From NCBI GenBank assembly GCA_005879795.1, contig VBKJ01000140.1, forward strand, positions 1 to 36,031: DNA of 36,031 nucleotides, written 5' to 3'. Source of the DNA: Deltaproteobacteria bacterium. GTDB lineage: Bacteria > Desulfobacterota > Binatia > DP-6. Numbering within the stretch: the first letter of the stretch is position 1; each line of letters starts with the position of its first letter. The notes under the pieces were generated by a model. It was not told the DNA's origin. It worked only from the letters and a program-made list of their open reading frames with translations, and ran no database searches. The position numbers and the translations under genes are program-made. Positions 15,297-24,311 of the stretch are shown here, one piece after another.

Positions 15297-16329
15297 GCCG
15301 CGAGTCATCTCCTTCCGCGAGGCGTTGCGCGAGGCGATGGTGGAGGAGATGGAGCGCGACCCGTCGATCTTCCTGATGGGCGAGGAGGTCGGACACTACA
15401 ACGGCGCCTACAAGGTCTCCGAGGGCATGCTCGAGCGCTTCGGCGAGCGGCGCGTGATCGACACGCCCATCGCCGAGACCGGCTTCGCCGGGGTCGGCAT
15501 CGGAGCCGCCATGATCGGGCTCCGGCCGATCATCGAGTTCATGACGTGGAACTTCTCGCTGACGGCGATCGACCAGGTCATCAACAACGCCGCCAAGCTG
15601 CGCTACATGGCGAACGGGCAGTTCACGCTGCCGATCGTGTTCCGCGGCCCGGGCGGCGCCGCCCACGCGCTCGCCGCGCAGCACTCGCAGGCGCTCGAAG
15701 GGTTCTACGCGCACGTGCCGGGGCTGAAGGTCGTCATGCCCTCGACGCCGGCCGACGCGAAGGGGCTGCTCAAGGCGGCGATCCGCGACGACAATCCGGT
15801 CTGCTTCATCGAGAGCGAGGTGATGTACGCGCTCAAGGGCGAGGTGCCGACGGGCGAGCACGTCATCCCGCTCGGCGTCGCGGACGTGAAGCGCCCGGGG
15901 CGTGACGTGACGCTCGTCACCTGGTCCAAGATGCTGCACACCTCTCTCAAGGCGGCCGAGCAGCTCGCCACCGACGGCATCGAGGCCGAGGTGGTCGACG
16001 TGCGGACCGTTCGCCCCCTCGACGCGGGAGCGATCCTCGCGTCCGTGCGGAGGACGCACCGCTGCGTCGTCGTGCAGGAAGGGTGGCCGTTCGCCGGTGT
16101 GGGAGCCGAGGTCGTCGCGCTGGTCGCGCGCGACGCCTTCGAGGACCTCGACGCCCCGCCCGAGCGCGTGACCAGCCTCGACGTGCCGATGCCCTACGCG
16201 CGCAACCTGGAGGAGCTGGTGCTGCCGTCGCCGGCGCGGGTCGTCGCGACCGTGCGCCGGCTGCTCGGGGCGGAGGAGAGGAGGGTGGGCGCCCCCGTCC
16301 ACCCGGCGCGCGCGCAGCGCGGGCGGTAG
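15289..16329 (+). CDS. pdhB: Pyruvate dehydrogenase E1 component, beta subunit
   Basis: 346 residues. It has the transketolase pyrimidine-binding and C-terminal domains of E1-beta: FREALREAMVEEMERDPSIF, LMGEEVGHYNGAYKVSEGML, RVIDTPIAETGFAGVGIGAA, then RGPGGAAHALAAQHSQALEG and PGLKVVMPSTPADAKGLLKA, and the C-terminal VVDVRTVRPLDAGAILASV. The invariant Glu that activates ThDP is in MGEEVG. The ATG lies inside the end of pdhA, so the subunits are translationally coupled. The C-terminus has a short Arg/Pro-rich tail beyond the usual end. A gap of 125 bases follows before pdhC, with no clear promoter. Confidence 0.93.
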   Translation: MPEPRVISFREALREAMVEEMERDPSIFLMGEEVGHYNGAYKVSEGMLERFGERRVIDTPIAETGFAGVGIGAAMIGLRPIIEFMTWNFSLTAIDQVINNAAKLRYMANGQFTLPIVFRGPGGAAHALAAQHSQALEGFYAHVPGLKVVMPSTPADAKGLLKAAIRDDNPVCFIESEVMYALKGEVPTGEHVIPLGVADVKRPGRDVTLVTWSKMLHTSLKAAEQLATDGIEAEVVDVRTVRPLDAGAILASVRRTHRCVVVQEGWPFAGVGAEVVALVARDAFEDLDAPPERVTSLDVPMPYARNLEELVLPSPARVVATVRRLLGAEERRVGAPVHPARAQRGR

Positions 16330-16454
16330 CCGGCTGCTCGTCGGCGGCTGCGGCCGGTCCCGGAACCCGCCCGCCTCACTCACGCTAGAGCGGCGCGCAG
16401 CCTGCGCCGGCGGTTGCACGAGCGCCGGCCGCGTGGTTCCCTGACCGTTCGCCC

Positions 16455-17753
16455 ATGTCGATCGACGTCACCATGCCCAAGCTCTCCGACACCATGGAGG
16501 AGGGCAAAATACTGAAGTGGCTCAAGCATCCCGGCGACGGCGTGGCGATCGGCGAGATCATCGCCGAGGTCGAGACGGACAAGGCGAACATGGAGCTCGA
16601 GGCCTACGACGAAGGCACGCTCGCCGAGGTGCGGGTGCAGGAGGGCGAGTCGGCGCCGGTCGGCGCGGTGATCGCCGTCCTCGCCGCGCCGGGGGAGGGC
16701 TCGGCCGCGCGGCCGGCGGCGGGAGCCGAGAAGGCCGCGAAGGCAGCGCCCGCCGCGCCCGCTGCGAAAGCGGCGCCCGGCACGCCGCGGGCGGCGCCCG
16801 CGAAGGCCGAGGCGGGTCGTGAGGGCTTCCGGCCGACGGTCGTGCGGCGCCCCGAGCCCGGGGAGAGCCTCGGCGCCAGCGCGGCCGTGAAGGCCTCGCC
16901 ACTCGCCCGGCGGATCGCGCGCGATCACGGCCTCGATCTCGGACAGGTCAGCGGCACCGGCCCCGGCGGACGCATCGTGCAGAAGGACGTGGAGGCAGCG
17001 CTGGCCGCCCGCGGCGGCACGGCCCCCGCGCCCCGGAAGCCGGCAGCGCCCGCCGAGCCGCGCCCGGCGGCGGGAAGCCGCGTCGAGCTCTCGCGCATCC
17101 GGCGCACCACCGCCAAGCGCATGGGCGAGGCGAAGCGCGAGGTCCCGCACTTCTACGCCTCGACCGAGATCGCGATGGACGAGGCGGCGCGGCTGAAGGA
17201 GGCGCTCGCTGCGCTCGAGGGCGAGTACGAGGGCCTCACCTACACGCACGTCGTGCTGAAGGCGGTGGGCCTCGCGCTCACGCGCGTGCCCGAGCTGAAC
17301 GCGTCCTACGACGGTGACGCGATGGCGCTCCACGAGGCGGTCAACGTCGGCGTGGCGACGGCGGTGGCCGACGGCCTCGTCGTGCCGGTGGTGCGCCACT
17401 GCGACCGCGAGCCGCTCGCGGCCATCGTGCGCCAGGCGCGCGCCCTCCTCGAGCGGGCACGCAGCGGGCGCTTCGCGGCGGACGACCTGACGGGCGCCAC
17501 CTTCACCGTTTCCAACCTCGGCATGCTGCCGGTCACGGAGTTCGCGGCGGTGATCAACCCGCCGCAGGCGGCGATCCTGGCGGTGGGGACGATCCGCGAG
17601 ACGCCCGTCGTGCGCGAAGGCCAGGTCGTCCCCGGGCGGATGATGACGGTCACCCTCTCCTGCGACCACCGCATCATCGACGGCGTGCTCGCGGGGCGCT
17701 TCCTGCGTGAGCTGAAGGGGCTCCTCGAGAACCCGCTCGCGCTCGTCCTGTGA
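16455..17753 (+). CDS. pdhC: Pyruvate dehydrogenase E2 component (dihydrolipoyl acetyltransferase)
   Basis: 432 residues. One N-terminal lipoyl domain (MPKLSDTMEEGKILKWLKHP) with lipoyl Lys at K43 in VETDKANMELEA; an Ala/Pro-rich flexible linker to about residue 135; a peripheral-subunit-binding domain (ASPLARRIARDHGLDLGQVS, GTGPGGRIVQKDV); a second linker; and the catalytic domain with AKRMGEAKREVPHFYAS and the active-site CDHRIIDG, H405 and D409. E2 forms the core of the complex and transfers the acetyl group to CoA. One lipoyl domain is the minimal form. The stop overlaps the lpdA GTG. It is the substrate for the LipB and LipA encoded downstream. Confidence 0.94.
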   Translation: MSIDVTMPKLSDTMEEGKILKWLKHPGDGVAIGEIIAEVETDKANMELEAYDEGTLAEVRVQEGESAPVGAVIAVLAAPGEGSAARPAAGAEKAAKAAPAAPAAKAAPGTPRAAPAKAEAGREGFRPTVVRRPEPGESLGASAAVKASPLARRIARDHGLDLGQVSGTGPGGRIVQKDVEAALAARGGTAPAPRKPAAPAEPRPAAGSRVELSRIRRTTAKRMGEAKREVPHFYASTEIAMDEAARLKEALAALEGEYEGLTYTHVVLKAVGLALTRVPELNASYDGDAMALHEAVNVGVATAVADGLVVPVVRHCDREPLAAIVRQARALLERARSGRFAADDLTGATFTVSNLGMLPVTEFAAVINPPQAAILAVGTIRETPVVREGQVVPGRMMTVTLSCDHRIIDGVLAGRFLRELKGLLENPLALVL

Positions 17754-19138
17754 CCCGGTCGGCCGAATACGACCTGGTCGTGCTCGGAGCAGGCCCGGGC
17801 GGCTACGTGGCGGCCATCCGGGCCGCGCAGCTCGGGCTCCGCACCGCGGTCGTCGAGCGCGACCGCCCGGGCGGCGTGTGCGGCAACTGGGGCTGCATCC
17901 CGTCGAAGGCGATCCTGGCCGACGCGGCGCTCTTCGCCGACGTGAAGGACGGCGCCCGGCGCGGCATCCTCGCCGACAACGTGCGCGTCGACTACGCGCG
18001 GGTCATCGCGCGGAGCCGCGAGGTGGCCGACCGGCAGGCGAGGGGCGTCGACCTCCTGTTCAAGAAGAACGGGATCGCATACCACCACGGCGTGGGCCGG
18101 CTCGTGCGCGGCGGCGTGACGGTCGACGGCGCGCGGATGGGCGCGCGCTTCGTCCTCCTCGCCACCGGGAGCCGCGAGCGCACGCTGCCCGGGCTCGAGA
18201 TCGACGGCGAGGTCGTGCTCACCAGCCGCGAGGCGCTCGAGCGGCCGGTGCTCCCGGCGTCGGTCGTGATCGTCGGCGGCGGGGCCGTGGGCGTCGAGTT
18301 CGCGTACGTCTATGCCACTTTCGGGGCCAGGGTGACCGTGGTCGAGATGGAGGAGACCCTGCTCCCCGGTATGGACGCCGACCTCGGACGCGAGCTGGCG
18401 CGCGCCTTCGCGCGCCAGGGGATCGACGTGCTGGTGGGCCACCGCTACCAGAGCCTCGTGCGCCACGAGGGTGGAGCGCGGGTCACGGTGGCGGGCGCGG
18501 ACGGGTCGCGCGCGCTGGAGGCCGCGCAGGTGCTGGTCGCGGTCGGGCGCGCGCCGCTCTCCGACGACCTCGGGCTCGACGAGGCTGGCGTGCGGACGGA
18601 GCAGGGCTTCGTGGTGGTCGACGCGAACATGCGCACGAGCGCCGCTGGCGTGCATGCCATCGGCGACCTCGTCGGGCCTCTGCTGCTCGCGCACGCCGCT
18701 TCGGCGCAGGGGATCGTGGCGGTGGAGACGATGGCCGGGAGGTGCGCCGAGGGGCAGGGGCTCGACCCGACCCGGGTGCCCGCGTGCATCTACTGCATGC
18801 CCGAGGTCGCGGCGGTCGGGCTCGGCGAGGCGGAGGCCCGCGCCCGCGGCCACGAGCTTCGCGTCGGCAAGTTCCCCTTCCGCGCTCTCGGCAAGGCGAT
18901 GGCGAGCGGCCACACGGAGGGTTTCGTCAAGGTGGTGAGCGAGGCGCGCCGCGGCGAGATCCTGGGCGTGCACATGATCGGCGCGGGCGTGACGGATCTG
19001 ATCGCCGAGGCCGGGCTAGCGCGCACGCTGGAAGCGACCACCGAGGAGCTGGTGGCGACGGTGCACGCGCACCCGACCATGGCGGAGGCGCTGCGCGAGG
19101 CGGCGCTCGTCGCGCGCGGCGAGGGGATCAATGTCTGA
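17750..19138 (+). CDS. lpdA: Dihydrolipoyl dehydrogenase (E3)
   Basis: 462 residues from a GTG overlapping the pdhC stop. FAD-binding VVLGAGPGGYVAAIRAAQLG, redox-active disulfide C44/C49 in GGVCGNWGCIPSK, NAD-binding VVIVGGGAVGVEFAYVYATF, FAD motif GVHAIGDLVG, and the C-terminal catalytic pair H441/E446 in HAHPTMAEAL from the partner subunit. It reoxidises dihydrolipoyl groups of E2, producing NADH. The residue after the first redox Cys is Gly where Leu is usual; the spacing is normal. It overlaps lipB by eight bases, so E3 and lipoyl assembly are produced together. Confidence 0.95.
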   Translation: MTRSAEYDLVVLGAGPGGYVAAIRAAQLGLRTAVVERDRPGGVCGNWGCIPSKAILADAALFADVKDGARRGILADNVRVDYARVIARSREVADRQARGVDLLFKKNGIAYHHGVGRLVRGGVTVDGARMGARFVLLATGSRERTLPGLEIDGEVVLTSREALERPVLPASVVIVGGGAVGVEFAYVYATFGARVTVVEMEETLLPGMDADLGRELARAFARQGIDVLVGHRYQSLVRHEGGARVTVAGADGSRALEAAQVLVAVGRAPLSDDLGLDEAGVRTEQGFVVVDANMRTSAAGVHAIGDLVGPLLLAHAASAQGIVAVETMAGRCAEGQGLDPTRVPACIYCMPEVAAVGLGEAEARARGHELRVGKFPFRALGKAMASGHTEGFVKVVSEARRGEILGVHMIGAGVTDLIAEAGLARTLEATTEELVATVHAHPTMAEALREAALVARGEGINV

Positions 19139-19808
19139 TCCGGCCATGCGGCTCGAGGTGGGCCTCCCCGGACGGGTCGAGTACGGGCGCGCGCTCGCCT
19201 GGCAGGAGGCGCTGGTCGCACGGCGGCTCGCCGGCGGGCCCGACGCGCTCCTCCTCCTCGAGCATCCCCCCGTCTACACCCTGGGCCGCGGCGCCGACCC
19301 GCGCTTTCTCGGCACGGCGGCGGGCGACGTGCCGGTCTTCCGGGCCCACCGCGGTGGCCAGGTCACCTACCACGGGCCCGGGCAGCTGGTTGGCTACCCG
19401 ATCATCGGGCTCCGCGCCTTCCGGCCCGACGTGCGCTGGTATCTCGAGATGCTCGAGAGCGTCCTCATCGGCACGCTCGCCGATCTCGGCATCGCCGCGG
19501 GGCAGCGCGCGGGGCTCCGCGGCGTGTGGGTCGGCGAGCGCAAGATCGCCTCGATCGGCATCGCGCTCCGCCGCTGGGTGGCCTGGCACGGCTTTGCGCT
19601 GAACGTCGCCCTCGACGTGAGCGGCTTCGCTCCGATCACGCCCTGTGGCATCACCGGTGTGGAGATGACGTCCGTCGCGCGCGAGGGAGGGCCCGGCGAG
19701 GTGGGTGCCGTCGTGCCGGTCGTCCTCGGGCGATTCGTCGCCACCTTCGGCTATCGGGGGTGGGCGGCGCTCGAGACCGATGCGCTCGGCGGGGAGGCGC
19801 GCCCGTGA
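19131..19808 (+). CDS. lipB: Octanoyl-[acyl carrier protein]-protein N-octanoyltransferase
   Basis: 225 residues. LipB moves octanoyl from ACP onto the lipoyl lysine of E2, the first step of endogenous lipoate synthesis. The signature HRGGQVTYHGPGQLVGYPII is at about residues 73-92; the acyl-thioester Cys is C172 in PCGITGVEMTS and the partner Lys is K138 in VGERKIASIGIA. Length is normal. It overlaps both neighbours (eight bases with lpdA, GTGA with lipA), and the target E2 is encoded two genes upstream. Confidence 0.96.
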   Translation: MSDPAMRLEVGLPGRVEYGRALAWQEALVARRLAGGPDALLLLEHPPVYTLGRGADPRFLGTAAGDVPVFRAHRGGQVTYHGPGQLVGYPIIGLRAFRPDVRWYLEMLESVLIGTLADLGIAAGQRAGLRGVWVGERKIASIGIALRRWVAWHGFALNVALDVSGFAPITPCGITGVEMTSVAREGGPGEVGAVVPVVLGRFVATFGYRGWAALETDALGGEARP

Positions 19809-20680
19809 GCATGGCGGTCGCGCGGCGGCATCCGCCCTGGCTCAAGGTTCGCGCGCCGGGCGGTCCGGGGTTCGCCGAGACGATGGCGACGGTGCGGGAG
19901 CTGGGCCTTCACACCGTCTGCCAGGAAGCGCGGTGCCCCAACATCGGCGAGTGCTGGGGGCACAGAACCGCCACCTTCATGCTGCTCGGCGACACCTGCA
20001 CGCGCAACTGCGGCTTCTGTGCCGTGACCCACGGCCGTCCGCGCGCCGTCGACCCCGGCGAGCCGCTCCGCGTGGCCTCGGCGGTAGCGCGGCTGGGCCT
20101 CCGCCACGTGGTGGTGACGTCGGTCAACCGGGACGACCTCCCCGACGGCGGAGCGGCGCACTTCGCCGCCACGGCGCGCGCCATCGAGCGGCTCGTGCCC
20201 GCGTGTGGGGTCGAGGTCCTGGTGCCGGACTTCCAGGGAAACCTGGCGTCGGTCGCCGAGGTCGGGGCCTCGCCCATCGACGTCTTCAATCACAACCTGG
20301 AAACCGTCCCCCGGCTCTACCGCCGGGTGCGGGCGGGCGCCCGCTACGAGCGCTCCCTCGCCGTGCTCGAGGCCGCCCGTCGCACGGGGGACCGGCTCCT
20401 CACGAAGACCGGGCTGATGCTCGGCCTCGGTGAGACACGCGAGGAACTCGTTAGCGTTTTCGCTGACTTACGCCGTATCGGCTGCGACATCCTGACCCTT
20501 GGTCAGTACCTGCGACCCTCCGCCGAGCACCTGCCCATAGAGCGCTACGTCCCCCCGGAGGAGTTCGCCGTGCTGCGCGCCGAGGCCCTGGCGCTCGGCT
20601 TCCGCCACGTGGAGGCCGGCCCCCTCGTGCGTAGCTCGTACCATGCCTGGTCGCACGTCCCCCCTGCAAAAAACTTGTAA
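19805..20680 (+). CDS. lipA: Lipoyl synthase (radical SAM)
   Basis: 291 residues from the GTG at 19805, chosen for its GTGA overlap and a GGGGAGG eight bases before it; an ATG two codons later is the alternative. LipA inserts two sulfurs into the octanoyl chain. The auxiliary cluster is C39/C44/C50 (CQEARCPNIGEC, CX4CX5C) and the radical SAM cluster C65/C69/C72 (CTRNCGFC, CX3CX2C). The conserved C-terminal Ser of the auxiliary cluster is in VRSSYHA. ETMATVRELGLHTVCQEARC and VTSVNRDDLPDGGA are family signatures. It ends the pdh-lip operon; the last codons and following bases are unusually A-rich. Confidence 0.96.
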   Translation: MSMAVARRHPPWLKVRAPGGPGFAETMATVRELGLHTVCQEARCPNIGECWGHRTATFMLLGDTCTRNCGFCAVTHGRPRAVDPGEPLRVASAVARLGLRHVVVTSVNRDDLPDGGAAHFAATARAIERLVPACGVEVLVPDFQGNLASVAEVGASPIDVFNHNLETVPRLYRRVRAGARYERSLAVLEAARRTGDRLLTKTGLMLGLGETREELVSVFADLRRIGCDILTLGQYLRPSAEHLPIERYVPPEEFAVLRAEALALGFRHVEAGPLVRSSYHAWSHVPPAKNL

Positions 20681-20796
20681 AAATAAGGGACTTCGGAGCG
20701 GCCCGAATCTTGCCTGCCCGGACCATTTCCATTAGCGTGTGCGCTCGTCCGTAGTGGCGGCAGTGGCGGTGGAGGCGGAAGGAGGCGACGAGCAAG

Positions 20797-21405
20797 ATGC
20801 TGAAGCTGTATGATTATCCGGACTGTCCGTTCTGCCAGAAGGTGCGTGTCATGCTGGCGGAGAAGGACCTCGAGTACGAGAAGATATTCGTCGACTTGCG
20901 CAAGCAGGAGCAGAAGTCACCCGACTTCTTGCGCCTGAATCCGTACGGCAAGGTCCCGGTCCTGGTCGACGAGGACGAGGTCATCTACGACTCGACGATC
21001 ATCAACGAGTACCTGGAGGACGAGTACCCCCTCCCCCGGCTGATGCCGGAGGACTCGCAGGGGCGGGCCAGGGTACGTCTCCTCGAGGATTACTGCGACA
21101 ACTCCTTCATCCCCCCGACCACCGCGCTGCTTGCCCAGCTCCGCAAGCCCGACGCGGAGCGGGACCAGCAACGCGTCGAGCAGGCACGCGACGAGCTGCG
21201 CCGGAGCCTCTACTTCCTGGGCGATGCTCTCGGCGGGCACGAGTACCTGGTCGGCAAGGAGTTCACGCTCGCCGACATGGCGTTTGCCCCGCGCATCATG
21301 GTGCTCGGGCGTCTCGGCGTGGAGCTCGAGCCGGCGCTCGCCCCCGTGCAGAGCTGGATCGACCGCATCCGGGCGCGGTCGAGCGTGCGCAGCCTCGGGC
21401 TCTGA
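20797..21405 (+). CDS. Glutathione S-transferase-family protein with CPFC motif (SspA/GrxB-like)
   Basis: 202 residues. The N-terminal thioredoxin fold begins MLKLYDYPDCPFCQKVRVML with a CPFC redox pair at C10/C13, then the cis-Pro motif GKVPVLVDEDEVIYDSTIIN that binds glutathione-like thiols. The all-helical C-terminal domain includes LVGKEFTLADMAFAPRI. A dithiol CPFC in a GST fold is seen in glutaredoxin-2-like and stringent-starvation-A-like proteins, so it could be a thiol reductase or transferase. GGAGG stands before the ATG. It precedes the rubrerythrin block by 172 bases, and a promoter candidate lies between, so it is probably a separate unit, though a shared redox-stress role is plausible. 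Confidence 0.85.
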   Translation: MLKLYDYPDCPFCQKVRVMLAEKDLEYEKIFVDLRKQEQKSPDFLRLNPYGKVPVLVDEDEVIYDSTIINEYLEDEYPLPRLMPEDSQGRARVRLLEDYCDNSFIPPTTALLAQLRKPDAERDQQRVEQARDELRRSLYFLGDALGGHEYLVGKEFTLADMAFAPRIMVLGRLGVELEPALAPVQSWIDRIRARSSVRSLGL

Positions 21406-21487
21406 CGGTGTCCTCCGAGCCGGCTCGGTCGTGACCTGACCGGGTCCGGCGCGCGCCCGGTGCCGACTTTCGCGGCCCGCGGGGTGG

Positions 21488-21516
21488 TTGACACGATCCG
21501 CCCATGATCGTAATAG
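21488..21516 (+). promoter_or_regulatory. Candidate promoter for the rubrerythrin operon
   Basis: TTGACA (21488-21493) is a perfect -35; TAATAG (21511-21516) after 17 bases is a weak -10. The surrounding 21505-21538 stretch is the most AT-rich of the neighbourhood, as expected for a promoter. A leader of about 50 bases would precede AGGAGGG and the rubrerythrin ATG. No convincing Fur/PerR palindrome is visible. Confidence 0.4.
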
Positions 21517-21577
21517 GAATCGTTCGCAAAAGATCACGGGCGGCGGCCGGAATCGCCCCCGCCCTGCAGGAGGGATG

Positions 21578-22003
21578 ATGGCAAAGGCACTCAAGGGCAG
21601 CAAAACACACGACAACCTGAAGACGGCGTTCGCCGGGGAGTCGCAGGCGAACCGCCGCTACCTCTACTTCGCGCGCCGCGCGGACATCGAGGGCTATCCG
21701 GACGTGGGCGGGCTCTTCCGCGACACCTCGGAGGCCGAGACCGGCCACGCCTTCGGGCACCTCGACTTCCTGAAGGAGGTCGGCGACCCGGTGACGGACG
21801 CGCCAATCGGCTCGACCGACCAGAACCTGAAGTCGGCGATCGAGGGCGAGACCTACGAGTTCACCGAGATGTACCCGGGTTTCGCGAAGACCGCGCGCGG
21901 CGAGGGCTTCGCGGAGATCGCGGAGTGGTTCGAGACGCTCGCCAAGGCCGAGAAGTCGCACGCCGGCCGCTTCACCAAGGGTCTCCAGACCCTGGGCCAG
22001 TGA
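21578..22003 (+). CDS. Rubrerythrin (di-iron domain only)
   Basis: 141 residues from the second of two adjacent ATGs (21578), which is better spaced from AGGAGGG; it gives the usual [20 protein letters not shown] start. The four-helix ferritin-like fold carries the di-iron ligands in [46 protein letters not shown] and [11 protein letters not shown] (ExxH motifs). There is no C-terminal rubredoxin domain, so electrons for peroxide reduction must come from another protein, possibly the Fe-S protein next door. Rubrerythrins reduce hydrogen peroxide in the cytoplasm. It is first of a run continuing with the Fe-S protein five bases later. Confidence 0.93.
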   Translation: MAKALKGSKTHDNLKTAFAGESQANRRYLYFARRADIEGYPDVGGLFRDTSEAETGHAFGHLDFLKEVGDPVTDAPIGSTDQNLKSAIEGETYEFTEMYPGFAKTARGEGFAEIAEWFETLAKAEKSHAGRFTKGLQTLGQ

Positions 22004-22007
22004 GCGC

Positions 22008-23282
22008 ATGAGCGTGACGGCGGGCGCGGGGTCGCCGGAGGCTTCCGCTCCGGCGGCCCTGGCCGCCGAGGCGAAGCGGGTCTACGACATCTGCTCCGGC
22101 TGCCGGCGCTGCTACAACCTCTGCCCCTCGTTCAACTACCTGCTCGACACGGCGGACGAGCAGCACGACGGGGACGGCGCGGCGCTCACGCCGGCCGAGG
22201 ACCGGCGCGTCGTCGACCTGTGCTTCGGCTGCCACCTCTGCTACCCGCACTGCCCCTACACACCGCCTCACCGCTGGGCGGTCGACTTCCCGCGCCTGAT
22301 GCTCGGGGCGCGCATCGCGCGCGCGAAAGGCGAGGGCATCCGGCTCCGCGACCGCCTCCTCGGCAACCCCGAGCTGCTCGGGCGGCTCGGCTCCGCCGTC
22401 CCGCGGCTCGCCAACTGGGCGAACCGTAACCGGCTCCTGCGCTGGGGCATGGAGAAGGCGCTCGGCATCGATCGCCGCCGCAGGCTGCCCCGCTATGCGC
22501 GGCGCTTCAGCCGTTGGTTCCGCCGCCAGGCGCCGCCGGCGGACCTCGGCCGGAGCGGCAAGGTCGCGCTCTTCTACACCACGCCGGTCGAGTTCAACGT
22601 CCCCGAAACCGGCGCGGCAGCGGTGCGTGTTCTCTGGCGAAGCGGTGTCGAGGTCGTCTGCCCGCCGCAGGTCTGCTGCGGCATGCCGGCGTTGGACGGC
22701 GGCGACCTCGCCGGTGCGACGCGCCGCGCCCGCCGGAACCTGACCACGCTCGGCCCGCTCGTCGAGGAGGGCTACGACATCGTCGTGCCGGGGCCGAGCT
22801 GCAGCCGTATGCTCAAGCAGGATTACCCGCGCCTGGTGCCCGGCGCGGTGACGGCGCGCGTGGCGGGCCGCGTCTTCGACCTGGCCGAGTACCTGATGCG
22901 GCTCGCGTCCGAGGGCAGGCTCGCGCGCGACTTCCGGGGCGGCCTCGGCAGGGTCGCCTACCAGGCCCCCTGCCATCTCCGCGTGCAGGAGATCGGCTTC
23001 AAGTCGCGTGATGCCCTGCGGCTCGTGCCGGGGACGAGCGTCGAGCTGATCGAGCGTTGCACGGGCATGGACGGGACCTGGGGCTTCAAGCGCGAGTTCT
23101 ACGACGAGTCGTGCAAGGTGGCCCGACCGCTTCTCCGCGACATCGAGCGGGCGGAGCCCGACCTGCTGGTCTCCGACTGCCCGCTGGCGGCCCTCCAGAT
23201 GGAGCAGGCGCGTGGGCAGCGCGTGTATCATCCCGTGGAAGCGCTGCTTGCCGCCTACGAGGGGCGGACCCTCCCGCGCTGA
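22008..23282 (+). CDS. CCG-domain Fe-S oxidoreductase (HdrD/GlpC-like)
   Basis: 424 residues. Two 4Fe-4S motifs at the N-terminus, [12 protein letters not shown] (C29, C32, C35, C39) and [12 protein letters not shown] (C72, C75, C78, C82), are followed by a basic linker and two cysteine-rich CCG-type modules: [25 protein letters not shown] and [11 protein letters not shown] in order, then [10 protein letters not shown]. Such proteins, as in GlpC and heterodisulfide reductase subunits, pass electrons between quinones, ferredoxins and disulfides. The position between rubrerythrin and a DUF3501 gene recurs in several bacterial groups as I recall, and suggests it feeds electrons to rubrerythrin; that is inference. 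There is no signal peptide or membrane span. Confidence 0.85.
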   Translation: MSVTAGAGSPEASAPAALAAEAKRVYDICSGCRRCYNLCPSFNYLLDTADEQHDGDGAALTPAEDRRVVDLCFGCHLCYPHCPYTPPHRWAVDFPRLMLGARIARAKGEGIRLRDRLLGNPELLGRLGSAVPRLANWANRNRLLRWGMEKALGIDRRRRLPRYARRFSRWFRRQAPPADLGRSGKVALFYTTPVEFNVPETGAAAVRVLWRSGVEVVCPPQVCCGMPALDGGDLAGATRRARRNLTTLGPLVEEGYDIVVPGPSCSRMLKQDYPRLVPGAVTARVAGRVFDLAEYLMRLASEGRLARDFRGGLGRVAYQAPCHLRVQEIGFKSRDALRLVPGTSVELIERCTGMDGTWGFKREFYDESCKVARPLLRDIERAEPDLLVSDCPLAALQMEQARGQRVYHPVEALLAAYEGRTLPR

Positions 23283-23287
23283 CCCGC

Positions 23288-23911
23288 ATGCGTCCCATCG
23301 AGCTCGCAGACTTCCTCGGCCGGGAGCGCTACGGCGCCGAGCGCGACGCCATCCGGCGCCGCATCATCGCCCACAAGCAGGCCCGGCGGGTGGCGGTGGG
23401 CGACCGGCTCTCCTTCCTGTTCGAGGACCGCGCCACGATCTGGTATCAGACGCAGGAGATGCTCTGGATCGAGCGGATCACCGACCTGGACGCCATCCGC
23501 GAGGAGCTCGCGGTCTACAACGCGCTCCTCCCCGGACCCGGGGAGCTCTCGGCGACGCTGCTCATCGAGATCGAGGAGCAACGCCGGCTCAGGGAGGAGC
23601 TGAACCGCCTCGTCGGCATCGACGAGCACGTGACGCTCGAGGTGGGCGGCGAGCTCCGCGTGGCGGCGACCTTCGAGGCGGGGCGGCAGACGGCGGAGAA
23701 GATATCGGCCGTCCAATACGTCCGCTTCCCGCTGGAGGCGGAGGGACGCGGGCGCATCGCGGCCGGGGCCCCGCTCGCGCTCGCGGTGGCGCATCCGAGC
23801 TACCGGGCGCGCACGCTGCTGCCCGAGGCCGTGCGCGCGAGCCTGGCCGCCGACCTGGCCGACCCGGCGGCCGCGGACCGCGCGCTGCGGGAGGTGCGCG
23901 ATGGCGGCTGA
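23288..23911 (+). CDS. DUF3501 family protein
   Basis: 207 residues from the ATG at 23288; longer upstream reading is out-of-frame Fe-S gene. Sequence features matching DUF3501: MRPIELADFLGRERYGAERD, IAHKQARRVAVGDRLSFLFE, then DRATIWYQTQEMLWIERI and a central acidic segment with ATLLIEIEEQRRLREELNRL. No catalytic residues, cofactor site or transmembrane segments are evident; it should be soluble. Members usually stand beside rubrerythrin and a CCG-domain Fe-S protein, as here. It starts five bases after the Fe-S gene and overlaps the Fur-family gene by eleven, so the set is tightly coupled. Its biochemical role is unknown. Confidence 0.85.
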   Translation: MRPIELADFLGRERYGAERDAIRRRIIAHKQARRVAVGDRLSFLFEDRATIWYQTQEMLWIERITDLDAIREELAVYNALLPGPGELSATLLIEIEEQRRLREELNRLVGIDEHVTLEVGGELRVAATFEAGRQTAEKISAVQYVRFPLEAEGRGRIAAGAPLALAVAHPSYRARTLLPEAVRASLAADLADPAAADRALREVRDGG

Positions 23912-24311
23912 GCGGCCGCGCGCGCGCCGCAGCACGCGCCAGCTCTCGGTCGTGCTCGAGGCCGTGCGCAGCTCCGGGGTCGAGCACCCGAGCGCCGACC
24001 GTGTGTTCGCGCGCGTGCGCAAGGTCATGCCGCGCATCAGCCTGGGCACGGTGTACCGCAACCTCCAGCGCCTCGCCGAGGAGGGCCGGATCGGCGTCAC
24101 CTACCTCGAGGGGCGCGTGGCGCGCTTCGACCCCACGCCCTCGACGCACGACCACTTCGTGTGCGAGGGCTGCGGCCGGATCGAGGACCTGGCGCCGAGC
24201 CGCCCCCTCGCCGGGCTGCGCGCCGTGCGCCGCGCCGGCCATCTGGTCACGTCGCACGCGTACGTGCTCTCGGGGCGCTGCCGCGCGTGCCGCACCAGGG
24301 CGGCGTCATGA
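23901..24311 (+). CDS. Fur/PerR-family transcriptional regulator
   Basis: 136 residues. The winged-helix domain contains HPSADRVFARVRKVMPRISL then GTVYRNLQRLAEEGRIG, the Fur recognition helix. The regulatory metal loop is THDHFVCEGCGRIEDL (His/Asp/His and the first CxxC), and the second CxxC is CRAC near the C-terminus, together making the structural zinc site. Being in a rubrerythrin operon and having a His-Asp-His loop, PerR (peroxide-sensing) is more likely than Fur or Zur, but sequence alone does not decide. It probably regulates its own operon. It overlaps DUF3501 by eleven bases and the next gene by four (ATGA). Confidence 0.9.
   Translation: MAAERPRARRSTRQLSVVLEAVRSSGVEHPSADRVFARVRKVMPRISLGTVYRNLQRLAEEGRIGVTYLEGRVARFDPTPSTHDHFVCEGCGRIEDLAPSRPLAGLRAVRRAGHLVTSHAYVLSGRCRACRTRAAS

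Noticed and set aside
16362-16390. GGAACC-led ECF promoter before pdhC
   Set aside because: The matching -10 would be CGCTAG or GCTAGA at an off spacing, not the CGT pattern seen at 3238-3266.
17880-17900. Gly after the first redox Cys of E3 as evidence of a non-standard enzyme
   Set aside because: Cys spacing, cofactor motifs and the C-terminal His/Glu are all normal, and position in the pdh operon supports ordinary E3.
21500-21540. Fur/PerR box before rubrerythrin
   Set aside because: The AT-rich stretch has little dyad symmetry and does not fit a 7-1-7 or GATAAT-type pattern.
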